Positions 47,043-58,710 of a stretch of DNA of 64,000 nucleotides are shown here, piece by piece. The notes under the pieces were generated by a model. It was given only the letters and a program-made list of their open reading frames with translations, did no database searches and was not told the origin of the DNA. This DNA comes from Theobroma cacao (lineage: Eukaryota; Streptophyta; Magnoliopsida; Malvales; Malvaceae). The position numbers and the translations under genes are program-made. Positions within the stretch are counted from its first letter, which is position 1. Every line of letters begins with the position of its first letter. Location: the NCBI RefSeq assembly GCF_000208745.1, contig NC_030858.1, forward strand, positions 1,258,597 through 1,322,596, written 5' to 3'.

Positions 47043-48474
47043 AAAGAATATAGACATTGATGAAACTGTACAAAAGCATGTGCTAGACCGTTGAACCAGA
47101 TCTGAAAATTATGCTACTGAACAAGGAAATACATCCAAAACCTGTACATTATTTTTTTGGTAGCCTGCAGGTGTGGGTCAAGCTTGAAATATGTAACAAC
47201 TCAGCTCCTATGTCTTAATCTTCCAAAGTAACAGGGTAATATTTTTATATTTACGTTTTACACCTACCGGTTCTTGTCTCAAGGATAGGCAGTCAAGGGT
47301 TAGGGGGCGTTCTGCCCCTGCACGTGGGAATCATTGCCTATAACAAACCAGAATTCCCTTCTCCCTTCTAGTTTTATGGGAGATAATTTCCATTAAAAAT
47401 CAAATGAGAGAAGCATTATCATTCTCCCTGCATTATCTGCCATGGTCCCTCCCCCTTCCCAGTTTTCACATAGGACAGGTTACTAGAGGGACCAGAGTGC
47501 CCATGTTTGATGCCCCTCCATGACAGTGACTTCTCCAAGCTCTTTTCTAGGATATTATATCTCCACCACCAAAAATACAAATAAATATGTACAGTTTTAT
47601 CTGTTTGATTAATTGGGTAGATACTTCCATTCTAAGGGCTTTGATTGGGCTGATGTTATAACTGGATTTGATAGTTTGAATAGACATAATTCAGCACTAA
47701 ATAACATATGATTTCTCTCTTTTTATCTTGCTATTTGTTTTCTTGGGATAGGGGGGGCCTACTTGTTATTCCACAATTATGAATCACAAATTTCTTTCTT
47801 AAAAATTTTAAACCATATATTGTGTATATCCACATCAATATGTTTTATGTATATAATTTCGATATCCCATTATCCATCACTCTCTTTCATTCTTTTAATG
47901 TTATTTTTGTATTTAAAAATTAAAAATAATTAAAATATATATATTAGGCCAAGCATTACGCAGCAGAGGGTGGCCAGGGGTCCATTGCTTCTACAGTCCG
48001 CAAAAGATTGCCTTCTAATCCCCTCCTTGAGAAAGAGAGAGAAAGACAATTCTCAAGGAAACTCTTTTCCACTCTTCTGTCTCCTTCAATCATTTTCCTA
48101 CTTGCTTAAGGTAATTACATTACATTATAATCATTTCAATACATTAACAAATTCTGTTAGCCGGCACAAGTTTTTTCTTTATGATAATCACAATGACTTT
48201 TGAAATGAGAAAAATTTTCTTTTCTCGATTTAATTCAATAGTGTTGATCGAACCAATTACGATTATCGACTCAATTGATAAGTTTGCTCGTCTGAATGGT
48301 AAATAATTTCATGATAATTCTTTGTTGTCCTTGATTTCTATGGAGAAAGCAGAAAGGTTTTGCAAGCACCAGTGGTTACGTTAGCCAAACAACAGGATGA
48401 GAGCAAGCATGGAGGCCAAGACCTGACATGAAGGTAGCAACTGGTACTTGGGTTTTGGAAAAGGGACCCAATTC

Positions 48475-48592
48475 ACACGTGCAAATGCTAAGGAATGTAC
48501 CCAATAAGGAAGGGCAGGGGAACATGCATTTATCACCTCAACGCTCATTCCACCTTCTGCCTCACTCACGTGCTTCTCCCCTCTTGCACGTG
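48475..48592. promoter_or_regulatory. Cluster of G-box-type ACGT motifs
   Basis: CACACGTGC near 48475-48483 and two perfect CACGTG boxes at 48567-48572 and 48587-48592. The last two form an inverted pair, CACGTGC, 12-base spacer, GCACGTG. G-boxes bind bZIP and bHLH (PIF-type) factors. The nearest promoters are about 2-3 kb away, so the target is unknown. Confidence 0.45.
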
Positions 48593-49054
48593 CCATGTAC
48601 ATATCCACACCTTTGGATTTTGGAACTTTTTATTTATCACGGAAAGAAAATGTTTTGACCGATGATTTTATTATTTATGTTTTATTTGTTAAATTTTTAG
48701 AATGAATACTTCACTTAAATCAATTGACAATATGTATAGAAGGTTTTGTTATATTTAAGTGCTCAATATATCTCTCATTTAATTGATATAAAAAATCTTT
48801 TTATCATCATTTCGATATTTTCTTTTACGTATAAAGAAAATAAATATATAATATAAAATGAATCATAAACAAAACCGATAGAAAGATCCGTAAATGGAAG
48901 CAATGTCTGTTCTGATGCTAGTGATATCAAAATGAAAATAACATTTGATTGGATACTATGTTGAATTATAAAAATATCAATCAAACGAAATCTTAATACT
49001 CCGATTAAATTGTTCTACCTATTTAGCTATAAACTAAGATTTAGAAAAGAAAAT

Positions 49055-49079
49055 AGAGAGAGAGAGAGAGAGAGAGAGA
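49055..49079. repeat. GA microsatellite
   Basis: About 12 uninterrupted GA units within AT-rich spacer sequence. Confidence 0.85.
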
Positions 49080-51376
49080 AAGGGCATGATGACATCATTT
49101 TCAAATAAGACTAAATTGATAAAAATAATTATTTACAAGGTTGACAAAAACCCAACCTAAGCTTAAACCTTATCTTTGTGGCTGCTGCCCAACTTGGCTT
49201 GAAAGCATTTCTGACTTATCAATTTGGTGATTGCAGTTTCTTAAGCAAAGCAATTCCTCTGCTTTGACTATAATTGGTTTACGCTTATAATAATCCATTC
49301 TACTATGATTACTAAAGTACACTTAAAGCTAAGAAATTTTAATTTCTTGCTTTCAAATAAAATAATCAAGACCAATTAATTTGTCACATTCAAATGTCTA
49401 GGCAGCTAATTTCCTGATTAAATTTAGTAATTAGCAGGTAAAGTTTTCCACAAGAAATGACCCTTACCTAAGATAATGACAATGAAAAAAGAGTCTAGCT
49501 TGCCATATTTCATTTTCTACTAAAATTCCATTATCTCATGTTGAAAACTTTTTATAAAAGGAAAATTATTCGATTACGTTCAAATCGGTACATGATGTGA
49601 TTAAATTGAAATTCATCTTTTACGTCTCTAAAGTTTAGTTGGATGATTTTTATAACTATACTACTTATATACAGTTAATTTTTAAATTTGGTATCATGAG
49701 TTGAGTGACACGAATTGATCATGTGACATAATTATTTAAAAATAAAAATAATCATAACATCAAATATTAAATTAAAGATATTTTTATTTTTTTAATTTAT
49801 TATATGACTCCTTTCTTCCTTCCGTTATATTTTTATTGTATTTTCTCTTCTCAATGTGAAATTGTTAAACGTCTACCTTGTAAAAAAAGATAATTATGAT
49901 CTTAATTTCATTAATTTTAAAGAAATTTAATTAATTTAATGTCTTAATTTTTGCAAAGATAATTAACATGCAAGGATTAGACTTGATTTGGATGTCCGAT
50001 AAAAACATGGTGTCAGTTAGTTAATAAGACAAGAAATAGATTAAAATAATTAAACCTGATTAATTATTAATTAATTCTCTTTAGATCTAATCCAAGCTTC
50101 GATTAATTCAACCTTTGATTTAATTCAAAACTAAAACCAAATTTAAATCAGTAAACTAATTGCACATGCTGCTTTTATTGTCGCCCTAAACAGTTGAATT
50201 TAATACTGAAAGAAAAAATTAAAAGAATGATTCAAAATGAAGATATCCACTTCGAAATCAATTACATTATTGCTGGATTTTCTTTCCTTTTATAGTATTT
50301 TTATTTGTTCAGAGAATAGAAAATTACAAAAAACATCGTGTGACATTGTAAAATTTTATTTCGGACACAATTGCAAAATTGACCCTTAAATTAAAGCATC
50401 ATCCTCAATTTTACAAAAATCCGTTGACCTAATTTTAATTTTTCCAAAATCCAAGTACTCATTGACAAAACAATAAGACAAAAAACTCTTTTTTCTTTTG
50501 TATAAATTTCACCTAACACTTTTCGTAATTTTAACTTTTTTACATATTATTCTATAATTTTTCTTATAATCAACATGTTTTAGATATATATATATATTAT
50601 ATATTTTATTTTCAATTAATATCATGCCATATCTTTTATTTTCACGAGAAATTAAAGTTAATTGTATTTAATAAAATTACAAAATATCTAATTTTATTAT
50701 AAAAATAGAAATTATTAATGCAACACTAATTAAGAAAAAAAATATTTACAAAATGTCTTGATTCAAAGTTAATTTATTTGCTCAGATATTTCTATAATTT
50801 TACTTCATTTAATATTTTTTGTACAAAAAATTATCCATATCCATGCTAATTAAAAAAATATTTACAAAATGCTAATTAGGGAAGAAAGTAATCATAAGAT
50901 ATGGTAAGAAAAAAAATTAAAATTACGATTAAGTGTAAGTAAAATAGTGGGAGAGTGGCAATGGGGATAGCAGTTACTTAACGGTATAAAAATTAGTCCG
51001 AAAAATAAAAATATAAAATAAATCCGTATTTGGTAACCGTATTTGGGGAATCCGTCATTTTCTGTGAAAGAGAGTGACCTGGAAATGGATTTGAAAGCCG
51101 CTCGTATAAAAGACCTTTCAACCTACAAAAATAGAACCGATACAACTTTCAAAGAAAAAAACAAAAATTCAAAAAAAAAAAACGAAATTTCAAATTTCAA
51201 TTATTTTATTTTAATTTTTTTTTCCGAAGGTCTTCCTGTTTAGGGCCCTAGATCCTCTAATCTTCACTGTTTATCTTACTCTCTTTCTTCTCAGATCTTT
51301 TCCCATTTTCTTCGCTAATTTCTCTCATTAATCTTCTCGGCTTCATGGAGTTTTGATTTGTCGCACGCTTCACGAG

Positions 51377-51979
51377 GTAAGAAGGAAAAATAAGTAGAAC
51401 TTTTCTTTTTTCTTTTCCTTTTCTTCTTTTATTTTTAGTCTTTTTTCTAGTTCTCGATTGTTTGGTTCCTGAGAAAGACTGAGGGAAAATTTTTCATGTT
51501 TTTTTTGGGTAAGAGTAGATCAATGTGAAGTGAAATGTGTTAGTTGTTTGGCTGTTTAAGTGACGTTCTGTTGAAGATCTCTGTACTCATTGGAGGTTTA
51601 CTCTACTGAAAGCGTCTTTTTTACTCGGATTTTCACTGATTGGATTCCGCTTTTTTTTTTTTTTAAATTGTAAAAGCAACGGCTGATGTTTTTGAATTGG
51701 ATTTTCGTTTACTGTTTATCTGCAAATATAAGATCTAATTTAGTTTTTTTTTCCACTCATTGTTTCTCAAATTTTATAGCAACAAACAATATTATAAGTG
51801 CATTAAATGTTTTTAAAATCCAAATTTGATCTCTTGTTTGTCGTTTGAACTTGAAATTGATCAACGTGGATAGAAATAGAACAATGAAAATCTGTAAAAT
51901 AGTAGTATAATTAGTTATCGCTGTGAGGGTTTGAGGAATATTTAATTAGTGAAAGTGTTTGTTTTTATGTCTGTTACAG
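51377..51979 (+). other. Probable 5'-UTR intron of the TPX2-like gene
   Basis: Donor CACGAG/GTAAGA and acceptor CTGTTACAG/TG bracket a T-rich 603-base segment ending six bases before the start codon. Leader introns of this sort are common in the WVD2-like family. Confidence 0.7.
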
Positions 51980-51985
51980 TGTGCG

Positions 51986-54900
51986 ATGGATTCCGATAAT
52001 CTCTTGTCTGCTGGTGGGCTTGAGATTGCCCATCGAAATGGTGTTTATCCACAACTTCGAGTGTCTGGGGACGATAGTGAAATTTCAGATAATGTGAATG
52101 GGAATGTTGAGAAAGCCGCCAAGAGTTATGTGCAGAATGGAATGGATGATAATGGAACAACTGGGGAAGCTAGAGAAGGATCGAATGACTTTGTGGAAAT
52201 CAATGGCTTGATTGATTCTAAGGTAGTAGGTCTTACATTCTGTTTGAGCGCTTTTATTAATTAATATTAGTCTGATTTCATACTTACCATTGTGTCTGTT
52301 TTTTATAGGAAGGGGAATTGAAAGATAATGCGAAGCAATCCAAACCTCAGAAGGTTCAAGGCAAGACCAAGAATGAGAAGCCCTCTGGTCCCAAAAATGT
52401 TTCTTCAACTTTAGTGAAGAAAAGTAAAGATGGAAAAAGTGCAGACGTGATGTTGACAACTTCAAATGGTGGTTCTGTTGCTACAAATTCGCGTCTAAAA
52501 CAGCCTCTTAAAAGTATGTCATTTAATGAAAGACAAGCCAATGCATCGAAGGTTAGAGTTGATGTTACTACTGATTTCTTTGTTATGTGCATTATGCTGT
52601 TGTTAATTTTGTCTGGGTTTCGATTACTGTTTTCTGCCTTTCTGATCATTTCTTTTCTTCTCTCTGTTTCTGGCAGCAATCTGAAAAGCCTGATGCGGCC
52701 TTCTCTGAAGGCACTATGTACGTACTGCTTGTGCTTATGTTTGAATTTCTGTTCTCTACTTTTTCTCATGCAGCCCTCTGCCCTTGTTATTGTTTTTTGT
52801 TTACAAACTGAGAGAGGAAGCTCTTAGTGGCCACCTATCATCTATTTATTTTCCCCTGAAATTAGGATATCTGTGCCTGGTGATGACAGATTTTTTTCTC
52901 CAGCGATATCTGAACTGTTCTATTGTGTGTTTCAGGGAAAAACCAAAGCTGAAGCCTCTGAAGAAAGGACCTGTTAATAAAGCTGAGGGAGACACAGAGT
53001 CCTTGTATCCTTTTTAGTTTGAACTTTTTGTTATCACTTTCTTCTGGGAGTCTCTTTGGCACTCTTGTCTATAGATTTATAAATGACATTTATATGTTTG
53101 TCCTTAATTGCTTCATGGAAGCCCCACAGCAGCTGATGCCAAACCTCGTAGGGTTGGTACTCTTCCAAATTATGGTTTCAGTTTTAAGTGTGATGAACGC
53201 GCTGAGAAAAGGAGAGAGGTTAGTGCTTTATATCATATTCTCAAGATTTAATGTTGTCTATTCTTGCAGCATTTATATTTCCCTTATAAGTTCTCACCAT
53301 TGTGTTTTGCAGTTCTACACAAAACTTGGGGAAAAGATTCATGCAAGGGAAGTAGAAAAGAGCAATTTGCAAGCAAAGTCCAAGGTGTTTTTTTGTGAAT
53401 GTAGTGGCCTATGGTCCCAGAATTGTTTGTTTCTTATCATAACAATATTTCAATTTTATGCCAGGAAACTCAAGAAGCTGAGATTAAGATGTTGAGGAAG
53501 AGTTTGAACTTTAAAGCAACTCCAATGCCAAGCTTCTATCAGGAACCTCCACCTCCTAAGGTGGAGTTAAAGAAGGTTTGTTTGTAATTTTTGGTCATGG
53601 ATATCATCAAGCTTCTATGAATAATGTGAAACATGTCAGACATATGAAGAATGATTATACTGTAACTCTATAACCCAGTGGCTATTTGGTTTGAGAGGTG
53701 AGAAATTTTAAGAATTGTTTGAATGTGCTGATGTGTAGAAAGCTAGGTGAGCCTTCTTTTGGATGTAGAAACTTGCATAGGCAAATTCATCACTGTAATT
53801 CAATATTAACTACAATGACATCCTTATTCATGTTCTCTCTCTTTTTTTTTCCTTTGGGGTGGGGGAGGGGAGGAGTGAAATGCCAAACATGTAGGTGCCA
53901 AGGTTATGTTTTACAGTTTGCTACCTTTCCAGTTGTACGCATTTTTTAATCAGGCATTTGCACATCTCTCTGCTCATCATTCTACCAGAGCCATTTTCTT
54001 TTCTGCAAAAAGCTGATAAAATTAACTTACATACAACTGGTTAACAATTAAATCTGTGTTGCAATTATTAACGAAAGCCTTTCTGAATGAACCTGAGACT
54101 GTAAAACTGATTTATTGCTGACATGAGGTTCAAGGGATAAATTTTCTGTAGTCTTTCAGACCCTTTGTATTATGCCATCAGATGCAAATTTAGATGCTTT
54201 TCCCTTTATTTTCTGTGGGTGTTTGATTCTGTGCTGAACTTGGTTGGTCCCTGTTAGACTAAGTCATGTCAGCTGCCTCATCTGCTCTTGAGGCTGCCTT
54301 GTACTAGTCATTCTGTGGATGCCTCTTAAACAGTACCATGTGATGTCAAAAGCTACTTTATGCAAAATATTGTAGTCAAATGTGTTTTATATTAAAATAT
54401 CCCTGTTTAGGCGTGATGTTTTCAGTTGTTGACACATTTACATTGGTGGGAAGTCCAACTTCATCAGGAGAGTTTCTTATTTGTTTTTTTGGGCCAAGGT
54501 TTATCCACTTTGGTTCAACCTCTTGAATGGATAACATTGAATTGAACTGCTTTAAGTTGCCTTGGCTCATTCCTGACCTCACAGCCAATTTGATTTTTGC
54601 TTTGTTCAGCATGTGGACAGATGCATCATGTTATAGTATAATTCTTGCATATACAATTCTAATGACAATACACAAGCTGTTAACCATAATCAAAGTTTAT
54701 TGGTCCATTTCTATATCTCAGTCTGCTATGTGGCAGCTTTGAATTTCTCTCCGTTTGCAGCATTGATCTTTTTCTATTGCCTGGATGCAGATACCACCAA
54801 CAAGAGCTAAATCTCCGAAGCTTGGTCGAAAAAAAGGCTCAACTCCTTCAGAGTCTGATGGTAACAGCAATAGTGGCCACCAATCAGGCCGGCTAAGTCT

Positions 54901-55294
54901 GGATGAGAAGGCATCTCAGAGCATCTCCGGCAAAGTTATTTCTCCTGTCCATGCAAGGAAGCCACAGCGGAAATCACTTCCCAAACTGCCTTCTCAGAAG
55001 ACTAGTTTGTCCAGTGCAGCAAATGAAGAAAAGACATCCAAGGGATCCAATCAGGAAAAGGTAACTGCATCTAAAGCAACTACTGAGGGTAAGATAGCCT
55101 CATCTAAAGCAACAAATGAGGAGAATACCACCTTATCTGATGTGACCAATGAAGAATTATCTCCAGTCCAGCAGCAGGAGGCAGTTTCTACAGCTGATTC
55201 AGGTGAAAGTCAGCTCTACATGAATCAAGCGCCAGTGATTGGAGAGGAAGGACAGTTGGACTTGGTGCAAGAGCCTATTGCACTGCAGCACTAA
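51986..55294 (+). CDS. WDL5: TPX2-domain microtubule protein, WVD2-like (WDL5/WDL6 type)
   Basis: Cortical-microtubule-binding protein of 457 residues from eight exons: 51986-52222, 52309-52551, 52677-52717, 52936-53004, 53122-53218, 53313-53384, 53465-53575 and 54791-55294. A polar N-terminal half is followed by the TPX2/KLEEK-type domain at about 208-290: [40 protein letters not shown], and [21 protein letters not shown] basic Ser/Pro-rich tail follows ([30 protein letters not shown]), typical of WVD2-like proteins. Intron 7 is the longest (1215 bases). Exon 5 is reached through a weaker acceptor (CATGGAAG/C), so the join near residue 198 is the least certain. Position matches At4g32330 (WDL5, reported to respond to ethylene) and its duplicate At2g25480. 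Confidence 0.92.
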
Positions 55295-56600
55295 GCATGG
55301 CAATGGTTTCAAGTGGATGTTCATATAGAAAAGCTCTTGACCTCATTTGGCCTAATAAGGACGTCTAAGACTGAATTATTTGATGATCAAGGCATGAAAA
55401 AAAAAATTCTACATTACGGGTTATGATGTTGTCTTCCTCCAATATTCAGCAGCTTTGGTTGTTTCGTGTGTTGCGTGCAAAGGTTGCTGGGCTTGTTGTT
55501 AGGATTCTGCATTCCTGTTTGCAGCACTGTATGTGAAATCATTTACCAAGTTGTCCTAATTTATGTTGTTTAAGGATGGCTTATTGAATATATTTTGGGA
55601 AATTTTGGAGTTGTCTGCTGTTAGATAATCCATGATCGATTAGGGTTTGTCTGAACCTGCTGAACAACTTGGTATTGTGAATTAAGTCCATTTTGAAGTT
55701 CCGAGTCTGCTACATTGTGTATAAATGTTTTCTGTTTTATTCTATAGTGCCTAGGTTATTTTGCAAGTATTAGATCCTCAGCCGCCAGTCATTCAGGTAA
55801 TACCATGAGCAACAACATATATGTAGCATGATTGAAGATATGAATTGGTCATAGCCTTATTTTTTTATTTTCGTTGCCATAATGTGGATGTCAATGGGTG
55901 TTTTGTAATCAGATATTTTGTATTACTAGATCTGATTTAAGCATGATTGGAGTATCTTATAATCGAGTTCAAGTAAAATTCGGGGTTTGGATTTTGTATC
56001 TGTTGATATCTCTAAACGAATGCTGATAAAATCATGAGGGGTTTCATACTCTATAAAACAATCTTGTAAGGAGTTGAAAATTTTTAGCAGCAGAGCTCAG
56101 AATATGTGGAATGCTGATAGGGGCATGGAAGAAAGGAATAGGAACATAAGCATACGTATCTGAGAAAGAGAAAGGCATGTACGAGGAAATGCAACTGTGG
56201 ACCACGTGGGGAAAAGTGGGCATCAAGCGTGGAAATCAGGGCGGAGAGACGCTTTCTTTAATAAAGGTTTCGGCATGGTTGTCAAGAAAAAAAAATTTGG
56301 AGAAAATTGATTCCCACGAGGAGAAAGCATAAATACACAAACGGACATGACAAAAAAAGAAAAAACAGCAGAATTAAGCAAGGTTAATAAGAAGCAGCTG
56401 GTCATAAGAGGACGATCCTGGTCAGAATTTATGTCAATTTTTAAAGTATTGTCTATTTTATTTTATTGAATTTTACGATTTTATTTAAAAAAAAAAACAT
56501 TTTTAAGTCGACGTAAGATTTATGGTTTTCCTTTGAGACCGTGACAGCTGGGGTGTGTATGTCGAAGTTTTGGTACAATGTTTGATGTTCTAATTTCTGC
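55295..56600. other. Intergenic region between convergent TPX2-like and TPR genes
   Basis: 3' flanks of two converging genes. The stretch 55.88-56.02 kb (GATGTCAATGGGTGTTTTG onward) resembles the repeat-like words seen at 42.93 kb. No other gene is supported. Confidence 0.55.
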
Positions 56601-57397
56601 TCATCTTTCTGTTGCCTTGTCTTCTTCTTCTTTTCCAGCAGCCCACTCAAGTCGAGCATAAGATGCAAGGACATGGCTGCATCAAGGATACCCAAAGTTC
56701 AACATTTTCCATAATGAAAGCAGAACTGGCTAGATGTCATCTGGTAGTGGGCAAATTAAGAGGGATGAGAAAGTTATACTAATCATCAGGGGAAGCCTGA
56801 GCAGCTCGATGAGAATAATATAGAGCACGAGCTCCATCTCCATGGTTAATCCATATCAAATCTCCATACATTGATAAAACTTCCCCGTCATCTGGTTTCA
56901 CCAAAATGGCTCTCTCGCAATACTCCTCAGCTTTCAGAAGATCACCCCGTACCTAATGAAATATCAAACGACATGAGGTTGCAACATTACATCAAAAAGG
57001 AAAGAAGACAATCAAATCAACAGAAAAAAACTTTGAGGTTTCTCACTTCTTCCCTTACCTCTACCAAGAATTTAAGGTAATTTGTAAGAAGAAGAGTGTC
57101 TCCAGGGTAAGTTTTTATCATATTCTGGTAATACTCGTCCAAACTTTGTTCCCCTTGACCCCAATCTCCAAACCCTTTTCCTCCAGCCCTCACACCAACA
57201 CCGCCACTAGGTAGCTTTTGCCTTGGAATAGCCATTTGCCTCATGTTGCACTCCGGCGATGTTCTTTGGATTTTGTTGATCGATGAGGCTGTCAAGGCAA
57301 TCGGTTTTGATGGGAGCCTACGTGAGGAGTCAACCGCAGGCGAGCTCTGAGGAATGCACGTTGTGAGGACTGGCGGTGATGAGCTTCTTAGAAGCAT
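56601..57397 (-). CDS. TPR-like superfamily protein (At4g32340 type)
   Basis: Small helical-repeat protein of 195 residues. Exons 57397-57059, 56952-56780 and 56676-56601 join in frame on the minus strand. A Ser/Pro-rich N-terminus (about 1-80) may be a transit peptide. The core has tandem TPR/HAT-like helices: LDEYYQNMIKTYPGDTLLLT, NYLKFLVEV, LLKAEEYCERAILVKPDDGE, LSMYGDLIW, and the last unit ending ASPDDYHVLASYARLEWAAG. The second intron uses a weak donor (ATTA/GTATAA), but the join TA/C restores the conserved DDYxVLASYAR motif, so I favour it over a stop at the unspliced TAG. Function is unknown. The order next to the TPX2-like gene matches Arabidopsis. Confidence 0.85.
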
Positions 57398-58187
57398 TTT
57401 TGCTGCTTTTTCTTTTTCTCTTGTTTGATGAAAGCCTAAGGAAACAGACAGGAATGTTATATATATACATATACACACTAATCCTATTCATAGTTTAACT
57501 TAAATTCTTAAATAAATATTATTGTCTAACAAGGTAACAGTATTGTATTACAATTCTAACTAAATAATTTTTATAATTATCTTAACAAGAAAAATCATGC
57601 AGGATACCAAATAGGTAACGATGCTTGGTCTCCACGCCACAGGTCAGTGGCTCGGTGGTCTACCTTTTCTTGCAACATGGTGTTCTTGATGTTTATCCCA
57701 AGAGCTTGCATGGTCCGAATTTGTTTCTCACATATGCTATGTCTTCACCGTAAAAAACTCTCCCAAGACAAGAACTGTTCAAATTGTAAAAACTTTACAG
57801 AAATCAGTTTGTCTTTAGTTTGAGATTGATTGTCCGGAAATGGATAAGATCAATGTTCAGACACCCTTTTATTGTAAAAAATGTACTTTGATTAACATGC
57901 CTGAGGAGCCTGCAATCTATCTAGCTACCCTAAATTTGGAAAGACTGGATTAGAAATTTATGTTACATGCCCAATTAAGCACAAGCACAAGCAGGTGAAC
58001 TCTAAATCCATTAGATGAACAGATAACTGAGTTTGGGAACTGTCAAAACCACATCGGCAAAGACATATACAAGCAAACTTGTAAACACAAACACAAATAC
58101 AAAGCCTGAGGTTTAGAAGGCATCTTAGTTAAGCTGCTAAAGATGCTGCAATCTTTCTGAAATGATGAGTGGATAGAGCTTCGGCAT
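57398..58187. other. Intergenic region between TPR and EPF-like genes
   Basis: The TPR leader and promoter, with an AT-rich centre, then the 3' flank of the EPF-like gene. Nothing else is recognised. Confidence 0.55.
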
Positions 58188-58710
58188 TTAGGGACGATAA
58201 AGCTTATTCCCGCATTTGCATCTCCAGGAGAGTAGATAGTAGATGTCATGATCATCAGGGCGTGATGTTGTGTATGTTTTCCGTTGAGGAGGCTGAATAA
58301 CCAGAGTAGCCATGCATGGCCTGCAACTCGAGCACTTGTTTAGACACGCTGGAGGCCTTGAACCCACCTGCAGCTTCTCTCTTTCATGGACACCTCCGGT
58401 TTTGTAGCTAGGAAAACCCAACGCAGCTGCCAAGGGTAAGCAGAATGTACAAGTAAGGAATCAAGGAGTACACTAACATGACATATAAGCATGTGGTATA
58501 ATTATCAAAAACTCTTTTTCTCTAGAATTCAAAAGTTAATGACTGAACCATTGGAAAAACCCCACTAGCCGGTTTCTGTTAAATATCCCCATCAAGTGGC
58601 GTTGGTTTTAATTGCTAATCACCTGATTCTGAAGGAAGAAACGCGACGTAAAAGATGAGAATTGCAGCAATTTTAAGCTCATTTTGATAGTAAGATGATG
58701 GAGCTGCCAT
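58188..58710 (-). CDS. EPIDERMAL PATTERNING FACTOR-like secreted peptide
   Basis: Cysteine-rich secreted peptide precursor of 108 residues. Exons 58710-58623 and 58426-58188 join at phase 1. The N-terminal hydrophobic stretch (about 13-27, KIAAILIFYVAFLPS) is a signal peptide. The mature EPF domain has six cysteines in the family pattern: C57-x3-C61-x2-C64-x2-C67, a 31-residue loop, then C99-x-C101 in SWRCKCGNKLYRP. The preceding GSRPP is the usual junction of EPF-like peptides. These peptides are ligands of ERECTA-family/TMM receptors controlling stomatal pattern and organ growth. The six-cysteine count groups it with members such as EPFL1-3 and EPFL7/8 rather than the eight-cysteine types; the exact orthologue is not clear. 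Confidence 0.9.

Larger units (their letters stand above)
46996..51376. other. Intergenic region between APX6 and the TPX2-like gene, with leader exon
   Basis: Contains an (AG)n(TG)n microsatellite at 47011-47042, a GC-richer stretch at 47.26-47.55 kb, a G-box cluster at 48.47-48.59 kb, a GA microsatellite at 49055-49079, and AT-rich sequence to 51.0 kb. The region 51.2-51.376 kb is T/C-rich and probably the first, non-coding exon of the TPX2-like gene. No other gene is supported. Confidence 0.55.

Noticed and set aside
47285..47341. Possible hairpin: ATAGGCA and TGCCTAT arms with an inner AGGGG/CCCCT stem.
   Set aside because: The arms pair over only seven bases each with poor pairing between, unlike a microRNA precursor, and no known mature sequence matches.
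48560..48600. Minus-strand GGAGAAGCACGTG resembles miR164.
   Set aside because: Only about nine contiguous bases agree, the rest diverges, and there is no complementary arm for a precursor.
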